A stretch of 64,000 bases of DNA from positions 27,728 to 91,727 of the forward strand of contig JAFPVR010000002.1 of the NCBI GenBank assembly GCA_017395245.1. The letters run 5' to 3'. Shown here in pieces: positions 16,575-25,686 of this stretch. Below the pieces are notes generated by a model. That model saw only the letters and a program-made list of their open reading frames with translations, searched no databases and was not told the DNA's origin. Positions within the stretch are counted from its first letter, which is position 1. Each line of letters opens with the position of its first letter. A program made the position numbers and the translations under genes. This DNA is from Bacteroidales bacterium (GTDB lineage Bacteria; Bacteroidota; Bacteroidia; Bacteroidales; WCHB1-69).

Positions 16575-18158
16575 CTAATTAACCAAGTATTCCCCCACCG
16601 TCATCGTCTCCCGCTCGAAGGCCACGCCGACTTTGACGACCTGGCGGCCTTCGGTTTGATAGGGTAGGGCGTAGTTGTGGCTGTTGATCTGGTCGATGGC
16701 TTCCTGCGCGGTGCCGTTTACCTTCAGTTCGAAGACGTAGGTGGTGCCGGGCATCTGAACCACAAAGTCGATGCGGCCGCCTGCGCACTTCACCTGTGTG
16801 CGGGCATATACATTCAACATGTTGAATATCAGCCAGAAGGTGTATTCGTAGAAGCCTTCATAGTTCTTCACGTCTTTCAGCTTTTCTTTGAAACCCTCCA
16901 CGTAGGGGATGCCGGCGAGGAAGGTTTTCATCTCTTGCATGGCGGTGTGGAGGTCGTTTTTCTTCAATGCGCGCCAGAACTTCAGGGCGAAGCCATCCTG
17001 CACGTAGCTGCCGTCCAACCCGATGTAGGTGGGGGTCAGTCCATCAATGAACCCCGTGCGAACCTCGTTGTTGGGGATGGCCAGGATGTAGGAATTGGAC
17101 TCTCGGTCGTAGTCCTTGATGGTGAGGTAGCCGGTCTGGTAGAGCAGCGGCAGGGCGGTGTTCATGGCCTCTGAGGGACGGTCGAAAGCGGTGGCTGAGG
17201 CTTCGATGCGCTCCAGGGTGGTGATATCGGTGCGAAAGTGCTGCATCTGGCGGATGAGGAAGGTGGGCGTTCCGCTATCGAACCAGTAGTTGGCTACTTT
17301 TTGTTGCAAAAAGCATTTCAACAGGCTAAAAGGATTATATACATCCGGTGATTTTTCCGAAAAACGGTATCCATCGTACTGCCGTTTCAGCTTGGCGTGC
17401 ATCTCTTCGGGGGTGCACTCGTAGGCCTCGGCCAGCATCGCAATGTCGGGTGCCATCTGGGTGGCGAACTCCTCTTCCGTGATGCCGCAGATGGCGGCAT
17501 ACTTGGCATCCATCGAAACGTTCGTGAGGTTGTTGATGGTGGAGAAGATGCTGAGTTGCGAAAATTTGGTGATGCCCGTGATGAAACAGAAGCGGATCAT
17601 GGCTTCGGAAGCTTTCAGCGGTTGGTAGAACTCTTGCATCACGCGGCGGAATTCCGGCAGAAGTGACTCTTCGTGCAGCACATCCAGCAGGGGGGCGTCG
17701 TATTCGTCGATGATGACGGCCACCTGCTTGCCCGTTTTCTGGTAAGCCCGGCGGATAAGCCCCTGGAATTTTTCGCCGGGAGTCTTCTCGCTTTCTTTCG
17801 AACCAAACGCCTCCTCAATAGGTTCGAGCAGCAACGATAGCTTTCGTTGCAATTCCTCTGATGAGGGTTTGTTCTTGGCGGTGCTCAAATCCAAATGGAT
17901 GACAGGATATCGCGCCCACTCCGTTTCCAAATCCATAATCTTCAACCCCTCGAAAAGCTCCTTTTGGCCTTTGAAGTATGCTTCTAATGTAGTGGCTAAT
18001 AATGATTTGCCGAATCTGCGGGGGCGGCTCAGGAAGACAAACAGGCTCTCCTTGGTCATCTTCCACACCAAGTCGGTTTTGTCGATGTAGAGGTAACCTT
18101 CTTCACGGAGACGGGAGAAGGTCTGTATTCCAACGGGATATTTGCGGGCAGTGCTCAT
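16575..18158 (-). CDS. AAA-ATPase-like/PDDEXK_9 protein
   Basis: From the ATG at 18158 the protein has 527 residues. The N-terminal half (AAA-ATPase_like, PF09820) begins MSTARKYPVGIQTFSRLRE and has a P-loop variant SRPRRFGKSLLA and the Walker B segment VAVIIDEYDAPLLD. The C-terminal part is a PDDEXK_9 nuclease-fold domain with GRIDFVVQM and YVFELKVNG. These proteins occur in many copies in Bacteroidales genomes and their role is unsettled. A -7 promoter element 20 bases upstream suggests it is transcribed alone. Confidence 0.93.
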   Translation of the reverse strand: MSTARKYPVGIQTFSRLREEGYLYIDKTDLVWKMTKESLFVFLSRPRRFGKSLLATTLEAYFKGQKELFEGLKIMDLETEWARYPVIHLDLSTAKNKPSSEELQRKLSLLLEPIEEAFGSKESEKTPGEKFQGLIRRAYQKTGKQVAVIIDEYDAPLLDVLHEESLLPEFRRVMQEFYQPLKASEAMIRFCFITGITKFSQLSIFSTINNLTNVSMDAKYAAICGITEEEFATQMAPDIAMLAEAYECTPEEMHAKLKRQYDGYRFSEKSPDVYNPFSLLKCFLQQKVANYWFDSGTPTFLIRQMQHFRTDITTLERIEASATAFDRPSEAMNTALPLLYQTGYLTIKDYDRESNSYILAIPNNEVRTGFIDGLTPTYIGLDGSYVQDGFALKFWRALKKNDLHTAMQEMKTFLAGIPYVEGFKEKLKDVKNYEGFYEYTFWLIFNMLNVYARTQVKCAGGRIDFVVQMPGTTYVFELKVNGTAQEAIDQINSHNYALPYQTEGRQVVKVGVAFERETMTVGEYLVN

Positions 18159-18177
18159 AACAAATGAATTTTCCGCG

Positions 18178-18186
18178 GCAAAGATA
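18178..18186 (-). promoter_or_regulatory. Bacteroidota -7 promoter element for the AAA/PDDEXK gene
   Basis: The minus strand reads TATCTTTGC, 20 bases before the ATG at 18158, implying a very short leader. Confidence 0.65.
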
Positions 18187-18265
18187 GACAAAAATTCTAA
18201 TTTTTCCTGTCTTCAGTGTCAATTTTTTTTCAGCGAATCCACATCAGATATATGTAACCTTTTTG

Positions 18266-18274
18266 TATTTTTGC
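18266..18274 (+). promoter_or_regulatory. Bacteroidota -7 promoter element for the outer-membrane protein gene
   Basis: The plus strand reads TATTTTTGC. The leader to the ATG at 18407 is about 125 bases and includes the GTGATTA repeat at 18281-18340. Confidence 0.55.
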
Positions 18275-18280
18275 ATCTTC

Positions 18281-18340
18281 TTAGTGATTAGAGATTGGTG
18301 ATTGGTGATTAGTGATTGGTGATTAGTGATTAGTGATGGG
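18281..18340. repeat. GTGATTA/GTGATTG tandem repeat
   Basis: About eight copies of a 7-bp unit (GTGATTA, GTGATTG and a GAGATTG variant) lie in the leader of the plus-strand gene that starts at 18407. No coding function is visible. Confidence 0.85.
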
Positions 18341-18406
18341 TATAATATTTTCGATGTTGTTTCGTTAAGCGGGATAGATATGAAGGATTCTATAATTCGT
18401 AAGATA

Positions 18407-19033
18407 ATGAAAAAGAGTTTATTACTGTTGTTGTTTTGTGTGTCGTTCGGGTTGGGATTGTTTGCGCAGGAGGATGACTCTGACTGGCGCCAGACGTTCA
18501 AGCGGCACGAGTTCTCGCTCAGTGTCGGCGATCCGACAATGGCGAACTTAACCCGAAAGGGGAAATTTTCAGGAAACGCTATGACCTCCTGGTTGGACGT
18601 CCCTACCTACACCAATGTCTATACCACGGCACCCATCACATTGGGCTACCGTTTCCGGCTGTTGAAGTGGCTGTGGCTTGGCGGCGACATCACCTATTGT
18701 GGCTTCTTCGGCACCTCCCGCAACATCTATACGGAGGAACCGGTTTATAGGTATCGCGATAATTCAGTGAGCATCATGCCCTCTATCCGCTTTTCCTATC
18801 TCAACCGCGAGCACGTCACCCTCTACAGCGGTTTTACGTCGGGATTGCGGTTCGGCGTGTCGGAAGCCTACAACGAGAAGCGCGTGTATGTCCGGCTGCC
18901 CTTCCAGGTGACGCTTTTCGGCGTTTCCGCCGGCAGTCAGAGCTGGTTCGGGTTCGCGGAGCTTGGGGTCGGTTTCCAGGGAATCGCCAAAGCAGGCTTC
19001 GGATACCGTTTCAACGGGAAGAACAAACAATAA
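18407..19033 (+). CDS. Probable outer-membrane beta-barrel protein
   Basis: The start at 18407 gives a clear signal peptide (MKKSLLLLLFCVSFGL) ending at FAQ. The 208-residue protein has alternating beta-strand segments such as APITLGYRFRLLKWLWLGGD and ends with AKAGFGYRFNGKNKQ. This resembles an eight-stranded outer-membrane barrel, with the final aromatic a little inside the end. I do not recognise a named family. The lipoprotein gene 18 bases downstream is probably in the same operon. Confidence 0.75.
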   Translation: MKKSLLLLLFCVSFGLGLFAQEDDSDWRQTFKRHEFSLSVGDPTMANLTRKGKFSGNAMTSWLDVPTYTNVYTTAPITLGYRFRLLKWLWLGGDITYCGFFGTSRNIYTEEPVYRYRDNSVSIMPSIRFSYLNREHVTLYSGFTSGLRFGVSEAYNEKRVYVRLPFQVTLFGVSAGSQSWFGFAELGVGFQGIAKAGFGYRFNGKNKQ

Positions 19034-19051
19034 CCTTAATATCAATACATT

Positions 19052-19996
19052 ATGAAAAAGATATTCCGAATATTAGGCATAGCTATCTTGTTGACGGCCC
19101 TCTTGAACAGTTGTAAGGTGGAGGACAATTCCGTCAAACAGTTGAACGAGAACGGCATGAAGATCACGAGCTATTGGCAAGCGGCCACCCACCAATTGCT
19201 GATGTCCACTCCGAATACGGTGTTCCATTTCAACGCCTGGCTCTCCGCGCCGGAGGAGGAACGTCCGGCAATCGAAGACAAGTATTTTACATACAGTAAA
19301 CTACGTCCCATATCCGACCAGGAATGGGAGGTTGTCCTCAACGGCCGCACCCTTTGTCGCATCCATACGGGCGGAACGTTGCTCTCGACCCCTAATGCCG
19401 AATGGACGGTGGTGGATTATGATCAATCCGGACGGGTTCGGGATATGCTCCCGTTCGGAAAGGACTCTGTTGGGATAACGTTACGACACATCGGGAACAA
19501 GTGGAGCGTGGAGACCGATGGTCAGGAAGGGATGGCTGCCAGTGCCGACTATATCCCCTTCTATAGTTTCACCATTGAACCAGAGTCTGGGGTGATTCCC
19601 GCCGATTTGAACGATTGTCGCTGTGTTGTCGAGGGCTCCGGACGCTACGCATTCCGCACGTACCGGTATATGGACAATGCCAACGGTCAAGTGGAGATTC
19701 ACAATTACATCGACTTTGACTTGGACGCGGCGGCCACGGACGATCTTCACGACTGGGAGGACGGTCTTCTGGTTATGCGGGTTTATGCGGACATGAACGC
19801 ATTTGAAGCCGGTGCCACCAACCGTGAGCAGTACGATGATTTGTTCATTCGCGATCGGCTTTCCCTCCGGGGTGGGAGCCAGTACGCCGAAATCACCATG
19901 CACGACGTGACGGAGACTTGGCCGGTGGCGCGGTTGGAATCATTTGACCATTGGGGGTGCGGGAATTTCCTTGCCGCCCTGTTGGAACTGTTCTAA
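19052..19996 (+). CDS. Lipoprotein of unknown function
   Basis: This 314-residue protein begins with a lipoprotein signal (MKKIFRILGIAILLTALLNSC, anchor Cys 21). The mature part has segments such as GMKITSYWQAATHQLLM, VYADMNAFEAGATNREQYDD and a C-terminal ESFDHWGCGNFLAALLELF. It is likely beta-rich, but no family is apparent. It follows the barrel protein gene by 18 bases. The IS element begins 42 bases after its stop, so the operon may once have been longer. Confidence 0.75.
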   Translation: MKKIFRILGIAILLTALLNSCKVEDNSVKQLNENGMKITSYWQAATHQLLMSTPNTVFHFNAWLSAPEEERPAIEDKYFTYSKLRPISDQEWEVVLNGRTLCRIHTGGTLLSTPNAEWTVVDYDQSGRVRDMLPFGKDSVGITLRHIGNKWSVETDGQEGMAASADYIPFYSFTIEPESGVIPADLNDCRCVVEGSGRYAFRTYRYMDNANGQVEIHNYIDFDLDAAATDDLHDWEDGLLVMRVYADMNAFEAGATNREQYDDLFIRDRLSLRGGSQYAEITMHDVTETWPVARLESFDHWGCGNFLAALLELF

Positions 19997-20037
19997 TACG
20001 ATTGCCTTTTGTGATTCGGTTGTCCCATAAAAAAAGG

Positions 20038-21765
20038 GGGTGTGTCAAAAGTCACGTTTGGCACACTCTTATTTTTTGTGTGACGATGTGTGGTGGCTTA
20101 TCGAAATGTTTGTGCTGATTTTTTCTGTGTCGTGTTTGTTTGTGCGACCGCGATGTGGTTCGCGAGGAGGGTTGCCAGCGTGATTTTTTTCAAAAAATTG
20201 CCTTTTTGACCTTCTTACGCCGTCATCCGGGCGTATTTTTGGATATTGAAGGCAATGGCGAAGAGACCAAAGTCCATATTGACCTTGTCCTTGCCCCGGT
20301 GTCTGAACCGCTTGTACTGCTTGTTGAATTTCATCTGACCGAAGACGGCTTCCGGCTCTATCGGCCGCCTGCTCCGGTGCGTCAGTCCCTCCTCGCCGAG
20401 CAGCTTCTCCCTTGCACGTTGTTTGTATTTCCTCAGATGGTGGTTCACGCTGATGACCCTGTTGCCTTGCTTTCCCTTGTAACAGACGCATCTGAGCGGG
20501 CATCCCGAGCAGTTCTGCGCCTCATAGTTCGTGATGTAGCTTGTGTAGCCGTTCTCGTTTTTTCTGCTGAAAGTACCGATGTTGTGCATCCGCTGCCCGA
20601 TGGGGCACACGTAGAAGTCTCCCTCCTCGTTGTAGTGGAGGTTCTCCTGTCGCGAGATGTCTTGCTGAAATGGACGATGCTGCTCCTTGTGGAAGAGAGG
20701 GTACTTGACGAAGGCCTCCACATCGTTGGCCTCCATGAATTCGTAGTTCTCCTCGCTGCCGTAGCCGGAGTCCGCCACCGCCTTGCGCGGGTATGCGCCG
20801 TAGGCTTCCGCATGGCGCGACAGGAAATCCGGCAACGTAGTCGTATCGGTGGGGTTCCAGTACAGGGCGTAGTTGATGATGAACTGGCCGCTGGTCCCTA
20901 TCTGCAGGTTGTAGCCCGGCCTGCTTCTCCTGCATCTTGCCCAACTCCCTGGCCACTTTCTCCCGCTCCCTTTTCGCCTGCTTCTCCTCTTCCGTGCTCT
21001 CCGGCATCTTGGCGTTCTCAGCGTTGATTTTCTCCACGATGCCCTGCAGGGAGGCCGAGTCCAAGGCGACGGGTTCGGACGCCTGTTCCTCGCTGTTGTC
21101 CTGGGTGATGCCTTCCTCTATCTGCTGCAACACGCCGAGGATTTTCTTCTCCAGCTTCGCCTTGTTCCGCTCCACCGTCTTGCGCCACACGAACGTGTAC
21201 TTGTTGGCCACGGACTCCACCTTCGTGCCGTCGATGTATTGCACGTCAAGGCTCAGCACCCCCTCCTCCACCAAATGCTCCACAACCTGGACGAACAGTC
21301 CGTTGATCTGGTCTTTCACGTGCCCGCTGCGGAAGCGGTTGATCGTGCTGTACGAAGGATGCTCGTTGCCCGACAGCCACATGTAGTATATGTCACGGAG
21401 CATAGCGCTCTCTATGCGGCGGCACGAGTATGTGTTGTTCATGTACGCGTAGAACACCACCTTCAGCATCATGCGGGGATGATACGGGGGACAGCCGAAC
21501 GCCTCGTAAGTCTCTATCAGCGAGTCTATGTTCAGGCCGTCAACTATGCGGCCGACGATGCGCACTGGGGCGTTCTCGGGGATGTTCTCGCCCAAATCCG
21601 ATGGAAAAAGCACTGTCTGCCCTTGGGGATACGATTTAAATTGTATTTTTGCCATCTCTTTTAGTTATGCCGCAAAGATACAAAAATCTTTGACACGGCA
21701 AAGCCCTAACCCGCCAAAGTTAGGGCTTTTTTGCAAAAAAAGGGCGAGTCACTTTTGACACACCC
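20038..21765. mobile_element. IS1182-type insertion sequence
   Basis: The ends are imperfect 18-bp inverted repeats: GGGTGTGTCAAAAGTCAC at 20038-20055 and the reverse complement of GGGTGTGTCAAAAGTGAC at 21748-21765, with one mismatch. One transposase gene lies between. The right end abuts a truncated copy of the RING/TerD gene, cut after its AAENM codons. The left end abuts the spacer after the lipoprotein gene. The gene's missing part is not on the other side, so a deletion or rearrangement accompanied or followed insertion. Confidence 0.88.
20215..21655 (-). pseudogene. IS1182-family transposase, frameshifted
   Basis: The N-terminal frame (MAKIQFKSYPQGQ from 21655) has the helix-rich domain with CPPYHPRMMLKVVFYAY and SYSTINRFRSGH. 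The catalytic half continues in another frame after KQAG, with KAVADSGYGSEENYEF, SGCPLRCVCYKGK and RSRRPIEPEAVFGQMKFN, ending at 20215. One extra G in the run at about 20915-20917 accounts for the break. A sequencing error or a recent inactivating mutation are both possible, since both halves are otherwise intact. A -7 element (TATCTTTGC) lies at 21672-21680. Confidence 0.85.
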
Positions 21766-22380
21766 TCACATGTTTTCGGCGGCCTGTTTCGCGGTCAGCG
21801 GAATGGCATTCATCCATCGTGCCGCACATCTACAGGTCTTGCGGTCGTACTTCAGCATCAGCTTGTTTTTCATCTCTTTGGCAGCGTCCATGCCTCTGTC
21901 TAACGGTCCCCAGAGGTGGAAATAGAGTTTGCGGGCGTGCGCGACCAGCGTTTTGAACGGTGTGCCGCAGAACGGACAGCCGTTGTAGCGCTCTAAGGGG
22001 AAGGTTCCCTCCGGGATGAAGTGGCCGCAGGGTAGGGTAGTCCCTTTGAAACCGGTCTTCGTGGTGAAAAATTGGTTGACGATGAAGGTGATGAGGTGGT
22101 CGGTGGCGGTTTCGCCGGTGGGCACATTCCATTCCTTGACAAGCGGGGCCCAGTTGAGGTCCAGCCCGAACACCTCGTTGATGCACTCCGCAATCACCAC
22201 GAGACGGTAGGGCGAGACGGAATTCAGTGCATGAAGGAGTTTCTCGTTGGCGCAGAAACCGTTCTCGTTCAGAAGCTGGATGAACGCCGCGACGGGTACG
22301 GTGATTTCAGAATGCATGTTGATGTCCTCGCGGTTCAGGTCGAGAAACACGGCGCGATAGCGCAGGGCTACGTTTGTCAA
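21766..22380 (-). pseudogene. Truncated duplicate of the RING/TerD-like gene
   Basis: The first 148 codons nearly match the intact protein at 14107-16386. An in-frame deletion of about 330 bp then joins CPFCGTPFKT to LVAHARKLYFHLW. The copy ends at the IS1182 boundary after KQAAENM, so the whole TerD-like half is missing. Its leader (22410-22478) and promoter (TATCTTTGC at 22580-22588) are also copied. The zinc element is retained, so a short protein could still be made, but loss of function is more likely. Confidence 0.85.
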
Positions 22381-22409
22381 AGTTTTTTGTCCATAATACT
22401 AAAAAAGAA

Positions 22410-22478
22410 GAGGTAATTGAGGAGCTTTTCACTGTGATGGGTCAGAAACCCGGTAGTAGTAAGCTCCTCTTGGACCTC
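22410..22478 (-). ncRNA. Second copy of the structured leader RNA
   Basis: This copy differs from 16402-16470 by two bases and keeps every predicted pair. The inner hairpin reads GGGT-TTCTG-ACCC and is fully Watson-Crick here. It precedes the truncated duplicate gene on the minus strand. Confidence 0.5.
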
Positions 22479-22597
22479 TTTTTATTTGTTATCTGTTAAG
22501 ATTCATAAATGCGGCATATTCAGTTTTCGGTTTTTGTTAAGTTGTTTGCGGCAAGAATGCCGCCTGCTCCTAAAACGCGGCAAAGATACAAAAAATA

Positions 22598-23314
22598 TTA
22601 TTTCCCTTCCTCTTCGTCGAAAGCTTCGTCCGCCATTGCGGAGTAGCTTTGGGCCATATCCGCCTCCGACATCACCGTGTCTGCGTTCATTTCATGGAAG
22701 TCGTGTACTCTTCTGAAGAGATTCATGCGGGTGGAACGGTCCTTGGCCATCGCCATCTTTGCTCCAGAGGCCGAATAGTCGAAGTTGCGAGCATTGCGGA
22801 TCGACAGCGTGAAAGCCACCTCCACTGCATCCTGGTTGGCACCCATGTAGGTGAACGACCAGCCCTTCTCTTTCAGCTGCTCCACCAGACTCTTCACCGC
22901 AGCGCCGGTATACTCCTTCGAGGCATTTTCCAAGCCGTCGGTGATAATCGTCACCACCACCAGCGCATCTTTCACATCCTGCACGTACTTTTGCATTTTC
23001 GTCAGGGTGAAGCCCATGGCATCGTATAGGGGCGTGCAGCAGCAAGGCTGATAGTCGGCCATCTCCAACGGGCGCGCCTCGGTGACGGGAGCCTTGTCGT
23101 AGATTTCCTTCATCTCGCAGCTGCAGAAGGCCACGAGCGACACATAGTGGGTTTGCGTGTCCGCATACGTCTCTTGCGCCTTGCGGATGCCGGCTAAGGT
23201 CTCGTTGAAACCGCTTACGGCCGCTTCCCGAATAGAACCCATCGAACCGCTCTTGTCGAGGATGATCACATTGAAAACTTGTGTTTTTTCTTTTTCATTC
23301 TTGTTCATAATCAT
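22598..23314 (-). CDS. vWA-domain protein, Ter-associated type
   Basis: This 238-residue protein is essentially a single von Willebrand A domain. The metal-ion-dependent adhesion motif is LDKSGSMGS (residues 19-27), with CTPLYDAMG and TIITDGLEN as the later metal contacts. It lacks a signal peptide or membrane segment and should be cytosolic. It lies directly upstream of the truncated RING/TerD copy on the same strand. vWA proteins are regular partners of TerD proteins, so this pair looks like a damaged Ter-type stress unit. The start could also be the second ATG (23308). Confidence 0.88.
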   Translation of the reverse strand: MIMNKNEKEKTQVFNVIILDKSGSMGSIREAAVSGFNETLAGIRKAQETYADTQTHYVSLVAFCSCEMKEIYDKAPVTEARPLEMADYQPCCCTPLYDAMGFTLTKMQKYVQDVKDALVVVTIITDGLENASKEYTGAAVKSLVEQLKEKGWSFTYMGANQDAVEVAFTLSIRNARNFDYSASGAKMAMAKDRSTRMNLFRRVHDFHEMNADTVMSEADMAQSYSAMADEAFDEEEGK

Positions 23315-23392
23315 ACATTTTTTAAGTTAACAATCCGTTTTTACTTAGAGCCGTCATATTATGGCGGCTTTTTATGGCGGCTCTACGTTTGG

Positions 23393-23427
23393 TATAGAGA
23401 GGCGGGGGTGTGGAAATCTATCAGTGG
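23393..23427 (-). promoter_or_regulatory. 35-bp upstream motif, copy 1 of 3
   Basis: On the minus strand it reads CCACTGATAGATTTCCAC, then a C-rich spacer, then CTCTCTATA. The other copies are at 29181-29216 and 30753-30787. Each lies 20-80 bases upstream of a minus-strand start codon, here the vWA gene (23314). It may be a shared regulatory site or the edge of a repeated element. Confidence 0.5.
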
Positions 23428-23684
23428 AATTTTTTTTATTGTCTTACAACGAAAACCAGTCGAAAAAAGGACAAGCGACAACCTGAATCAGTCGCAGACC
23501 ATTCTCCCTGTCAACCCAGGTCAGTCGCAAGATACAAAAGTGACAAACTAAACCAGCGAATCACACAAGATTCAGGATTCAAGATTCAAGTTTCAAGTTT
23601 TGAAGGCTCGTAGATGGCTCGTAGATGATTCGTAGATGATTCGTAGATGACTCGTAGATGGCTCGTAGATGAAAGGCTTGTGTT
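23428..23684. repeat. Spacer with 11-bp tandem repeats
   Basis: This noncoding stretch holds CAGTCG-rich sequence (23458-23530), the dispersed ATTCAAGATTCAAG repeat (23568-23603) and six tandem copies of an 11-bp unit, (GC/AT/AC)TCGTAGATG, at exactly 23606-23671. Nothing in it looks coding. Confidence 0.85.
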
Positions 23685-24080
23685 TCAATCCTCAATTTCC
23701 ACATAGTCCGTGTATTCGGCGAACCAGCGGTCGAGGACGGCGTCAGCCTCGCGCTCGATTTCCGGGGTGATGCGGTCGGCCATCTTCTTGACGGCCACGG
23801 TGATGGAGGTCACTTCGTCGAGCCAGCCGAGGATGGGGATGCGTTTCGCGCTGATGAGGTCGATGGGCAGCACCACGTAGGCGATGGCGGCGAGGATCAT
23901 CAGCTTGTCCTCGCGCGGGGTGCTTTCGCTGCGCATCACAAACCAGAGCAGGAGCACCGGCCTTGCTGCCGCGCGACCCGCCTTCCGTGCAAAGCGCTTG
24001 ATGCCGTCCCACACGACAGCGAAATCAATCTTTTTGGAATCATTCTGGGGATTCTTGGTGGCCTTCCTCTTTTCAAACAC
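23685..24080 (-). CDS. YkvA-family (DUF1232) membrane protein
   Basis: This 131-residue protein contains the DUF1232 signature DKLMILAAIAYVVLPIDLIS followed by IPILGWLDEVTSITVAVKKM. The hydrophobic core suggests membrane association. The start appears to be a GTG at 24080, five bases after the stop of the upstream metallophosphoesterase, so the two are probably translated together. The function of the family is not established. Confidence 0.88.
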   Translation of the reverse strand: MFEKRKATKNPQNDSKKIDFAVVWDGIKRFARKAGRAAARPVLLLWFVMRSESTPREDKLMILAAIAYVVLPIDLISAKRIPILGWLDEVTSITVAVKKMADRITPEIEREADAVLDRWFAEYTDYVEIED

Positions 24081-24085
24081 ACACG

Positions 24086-25642
24086 CTAGTCTTTTTTAAA
24101 TCCTTTGAGATAAAACCGAGGAATCGCCTTGTCATCAAAACGAAGAGTTTCCGCCTTGTTCTCTTTGTCCTCACACATACATGCGATAAACCTCGCACGT
24201 GGGAGGTATTTCATCGAGTGCTTCAACGAGTTCAGAAAGGCCTCGTTGTCCATGTCAAAGTCGTCCAACAGCAGCAGCAAACGCTTGTCTTGGAAAGTAC
24301 GCGACATCTCGCTGCTGGTCTGTCCCAAAAACTGCTGTAGTTGCTGCTCTATGCTGAAATAGTCTTTCTGCTCTTGGCATCGGGTGCAATCGATATAGAA
24401 AGGAATAGTGTCCGTCAGGTCGTATGTGCGGAGGAAATCCAGCCATAGTTTGAGCAGCAGCGATGTCTGTTCCTTTTTCCGTCTTGTGATAATCAGGATA
24501 TTACGGTCATCATTCTCTATCTCTTGCAGCGGAACCTTTTCCCCAAAGGAGGAACTGGCAAACGGATGCGGGCTTGTTTCAACAATTATCGGGTGGGCAT
24601 AGAGCTGCTCAAAAGAGAGGCCTTTCCTTTGTTGCGCGTTGGTTAGGATCAAACTGTCGGCCATCACTTCCAACATGCCCAAATGACGCTGCATGATTAT
24701 CCTCATCACATAGAACTTCCTCTTTCGCTCCGACATCATGGCGTAGGTTCTCACCCGTTCCACCAGTCGGAATTCCGTGCCGTCATAGTGGAAAATGGAG
24801 GATTCCACCTTGTGAGTGGCCGTATCTATCGTGATGATGCAGTAACCATAGCTCGACAATTCATCGTTTTTGTCAAAGGTGGCGGGCGCCACATTGTGGA
24901 GCAAACAACCTTTGGATGTGAGGCTAGCATTCAACGCCTGCTTATGGTAATGGCCTGTAAGCAAGATATTGCTGTTTTCCTGAATAAGGTCTTCGAACTT
25001 TCTGGCGATGAAATACTTGAAGTCGGCGAGGTTGTGATGCATGGCCGTTAGCACCAGATCGCAGTTCGTGGTTTTTTCAAAAATCTCCTCTGCGGCGTTC
25101 AACGGGAACAGCAGGTTGCCGCGATCCTTCGCCGAATAGGTGCAGCACCATGCGGAGTTGAGGCCCACCAGTCCAACTTTCACCCCGTCGATGTCGAAAA
25201 CCGACACATGGCCAAACCCGCCGTGATATTCCTTGCCAAACGTGGAATGGTGAAAACGGTTGAAACATTCGAAGTCGGTCATGCTGTTTTGCAGCAACTG
25301 CTTATCGGAGTAATACGCGTTCACCTGTTCCTCGGTTTTGCTCTGCATGAGACTCTCCATGGCCGGATTCGGGTTGTCTGTCTTCCTTTTGTCGTGGTTG
25401 CCTGGCACAACGAGCACCCTTTCCAGAGGCAGCCGGTGCTTTAGCCGCACGGGCTCAATCAAGGTCTCGTATGCCGACTCGAACCCGTCGTTGACATCCT
25501 GCACCATGTCGCCCGTGAAGATCACCGCATCCACAGGGATTCCGGCGGTGCTTTCCGCCAGATGCACCCCAATACGTTGGCATTCATCGGACCGTTGCTG
25601 GCTGAAATGGAAATCGGAGAAATGGAGGATATTGATTTTCAT
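24086..25642 (-). CDS. Metallophosphoesterase fused to a degenerate NTPase-like domain
   Basis: Residues 1-300 are a calcineurin-like phosphoesterase with HFSDFHF, FTGDMVQD, VVPGNHDKR and LTGHYHKQ as metal ligands. Residues about 380-518 resemble the start of a NACHT/STAND-type ATPase. The site where a P-loop is expected reads ILIITRRKKEQTSLLL and lacks the glycine-rich loop, while RLLLLLDDFD fits Walker B. The protein stops soon after Walker B at YLKGFKKD, next to an A6 run (24090-24096), so a frameshift truncation is possible. Phosphoesterase-STAND fusions occur in predicted conflict systems. Confidence 0.8.
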   Translation of the reverse strand: MKINILHFSDFHFSQQRSDECQRIGVHLAESTAGIPVDAVIFTGDMVQDVNDGFESAYETLIEPVRLKHRLPLERVLVVPGNHDKRKTDNPNPAMESLMQSKTEEQVNAYYSDKQLLQNSMTDFECFNRFHHSTFGKEYHGGFGHVSVFDIDGVKVGLVGLNSAWCCTYSAKDRGNLLFPLNAAEEIFEKTTNCDLVLTAMHHNLADFKYFIARKFEDLIQENSNILLTGHYHKQALNASLTSKGCLLHNVAPATFDKNDELSSYGYCIITIDTATHKVESSIFHYDGTEFRLVERVRTYAMMSERKRKFYVMRIIMQRHLGMLEVMADSLILTNAQQRKGLSFEQLYAHPIIVETSPHPFASSSFGEKVPLQEIENDDRNILIITRRKKEQTSLLLKLWLDFLRTYDLTDTIPFYIDCTRCQEQKDYFSIEQQLQQFLGQTSSEMSRTFQDKRLLLLLDDFDMDNEAFLNSLKHSMKYLPRARFIACMCEDKENKAETLRFDDKAIPRFYLKGFKKD

Positions 25643-25686
25643 TGCCGGAATCGTTTCTGCTCAAATTGTCAGTTGTTCAAACAAAC

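Noticed and set aside
20215-21655. Programmed frameshifting in the IS1182 transposase
   Set aside because: The break site (about 20915) is a short G run without a slippery A6 or similar heptamer, and IS1182 transposases are normally a single frame. A mutation or read error is simpler.
23606-23671. CRISPR array suggested by regular 11-bp repeats
   Set aside because: The units are contiguous without spacers and no cas gene is nearby.
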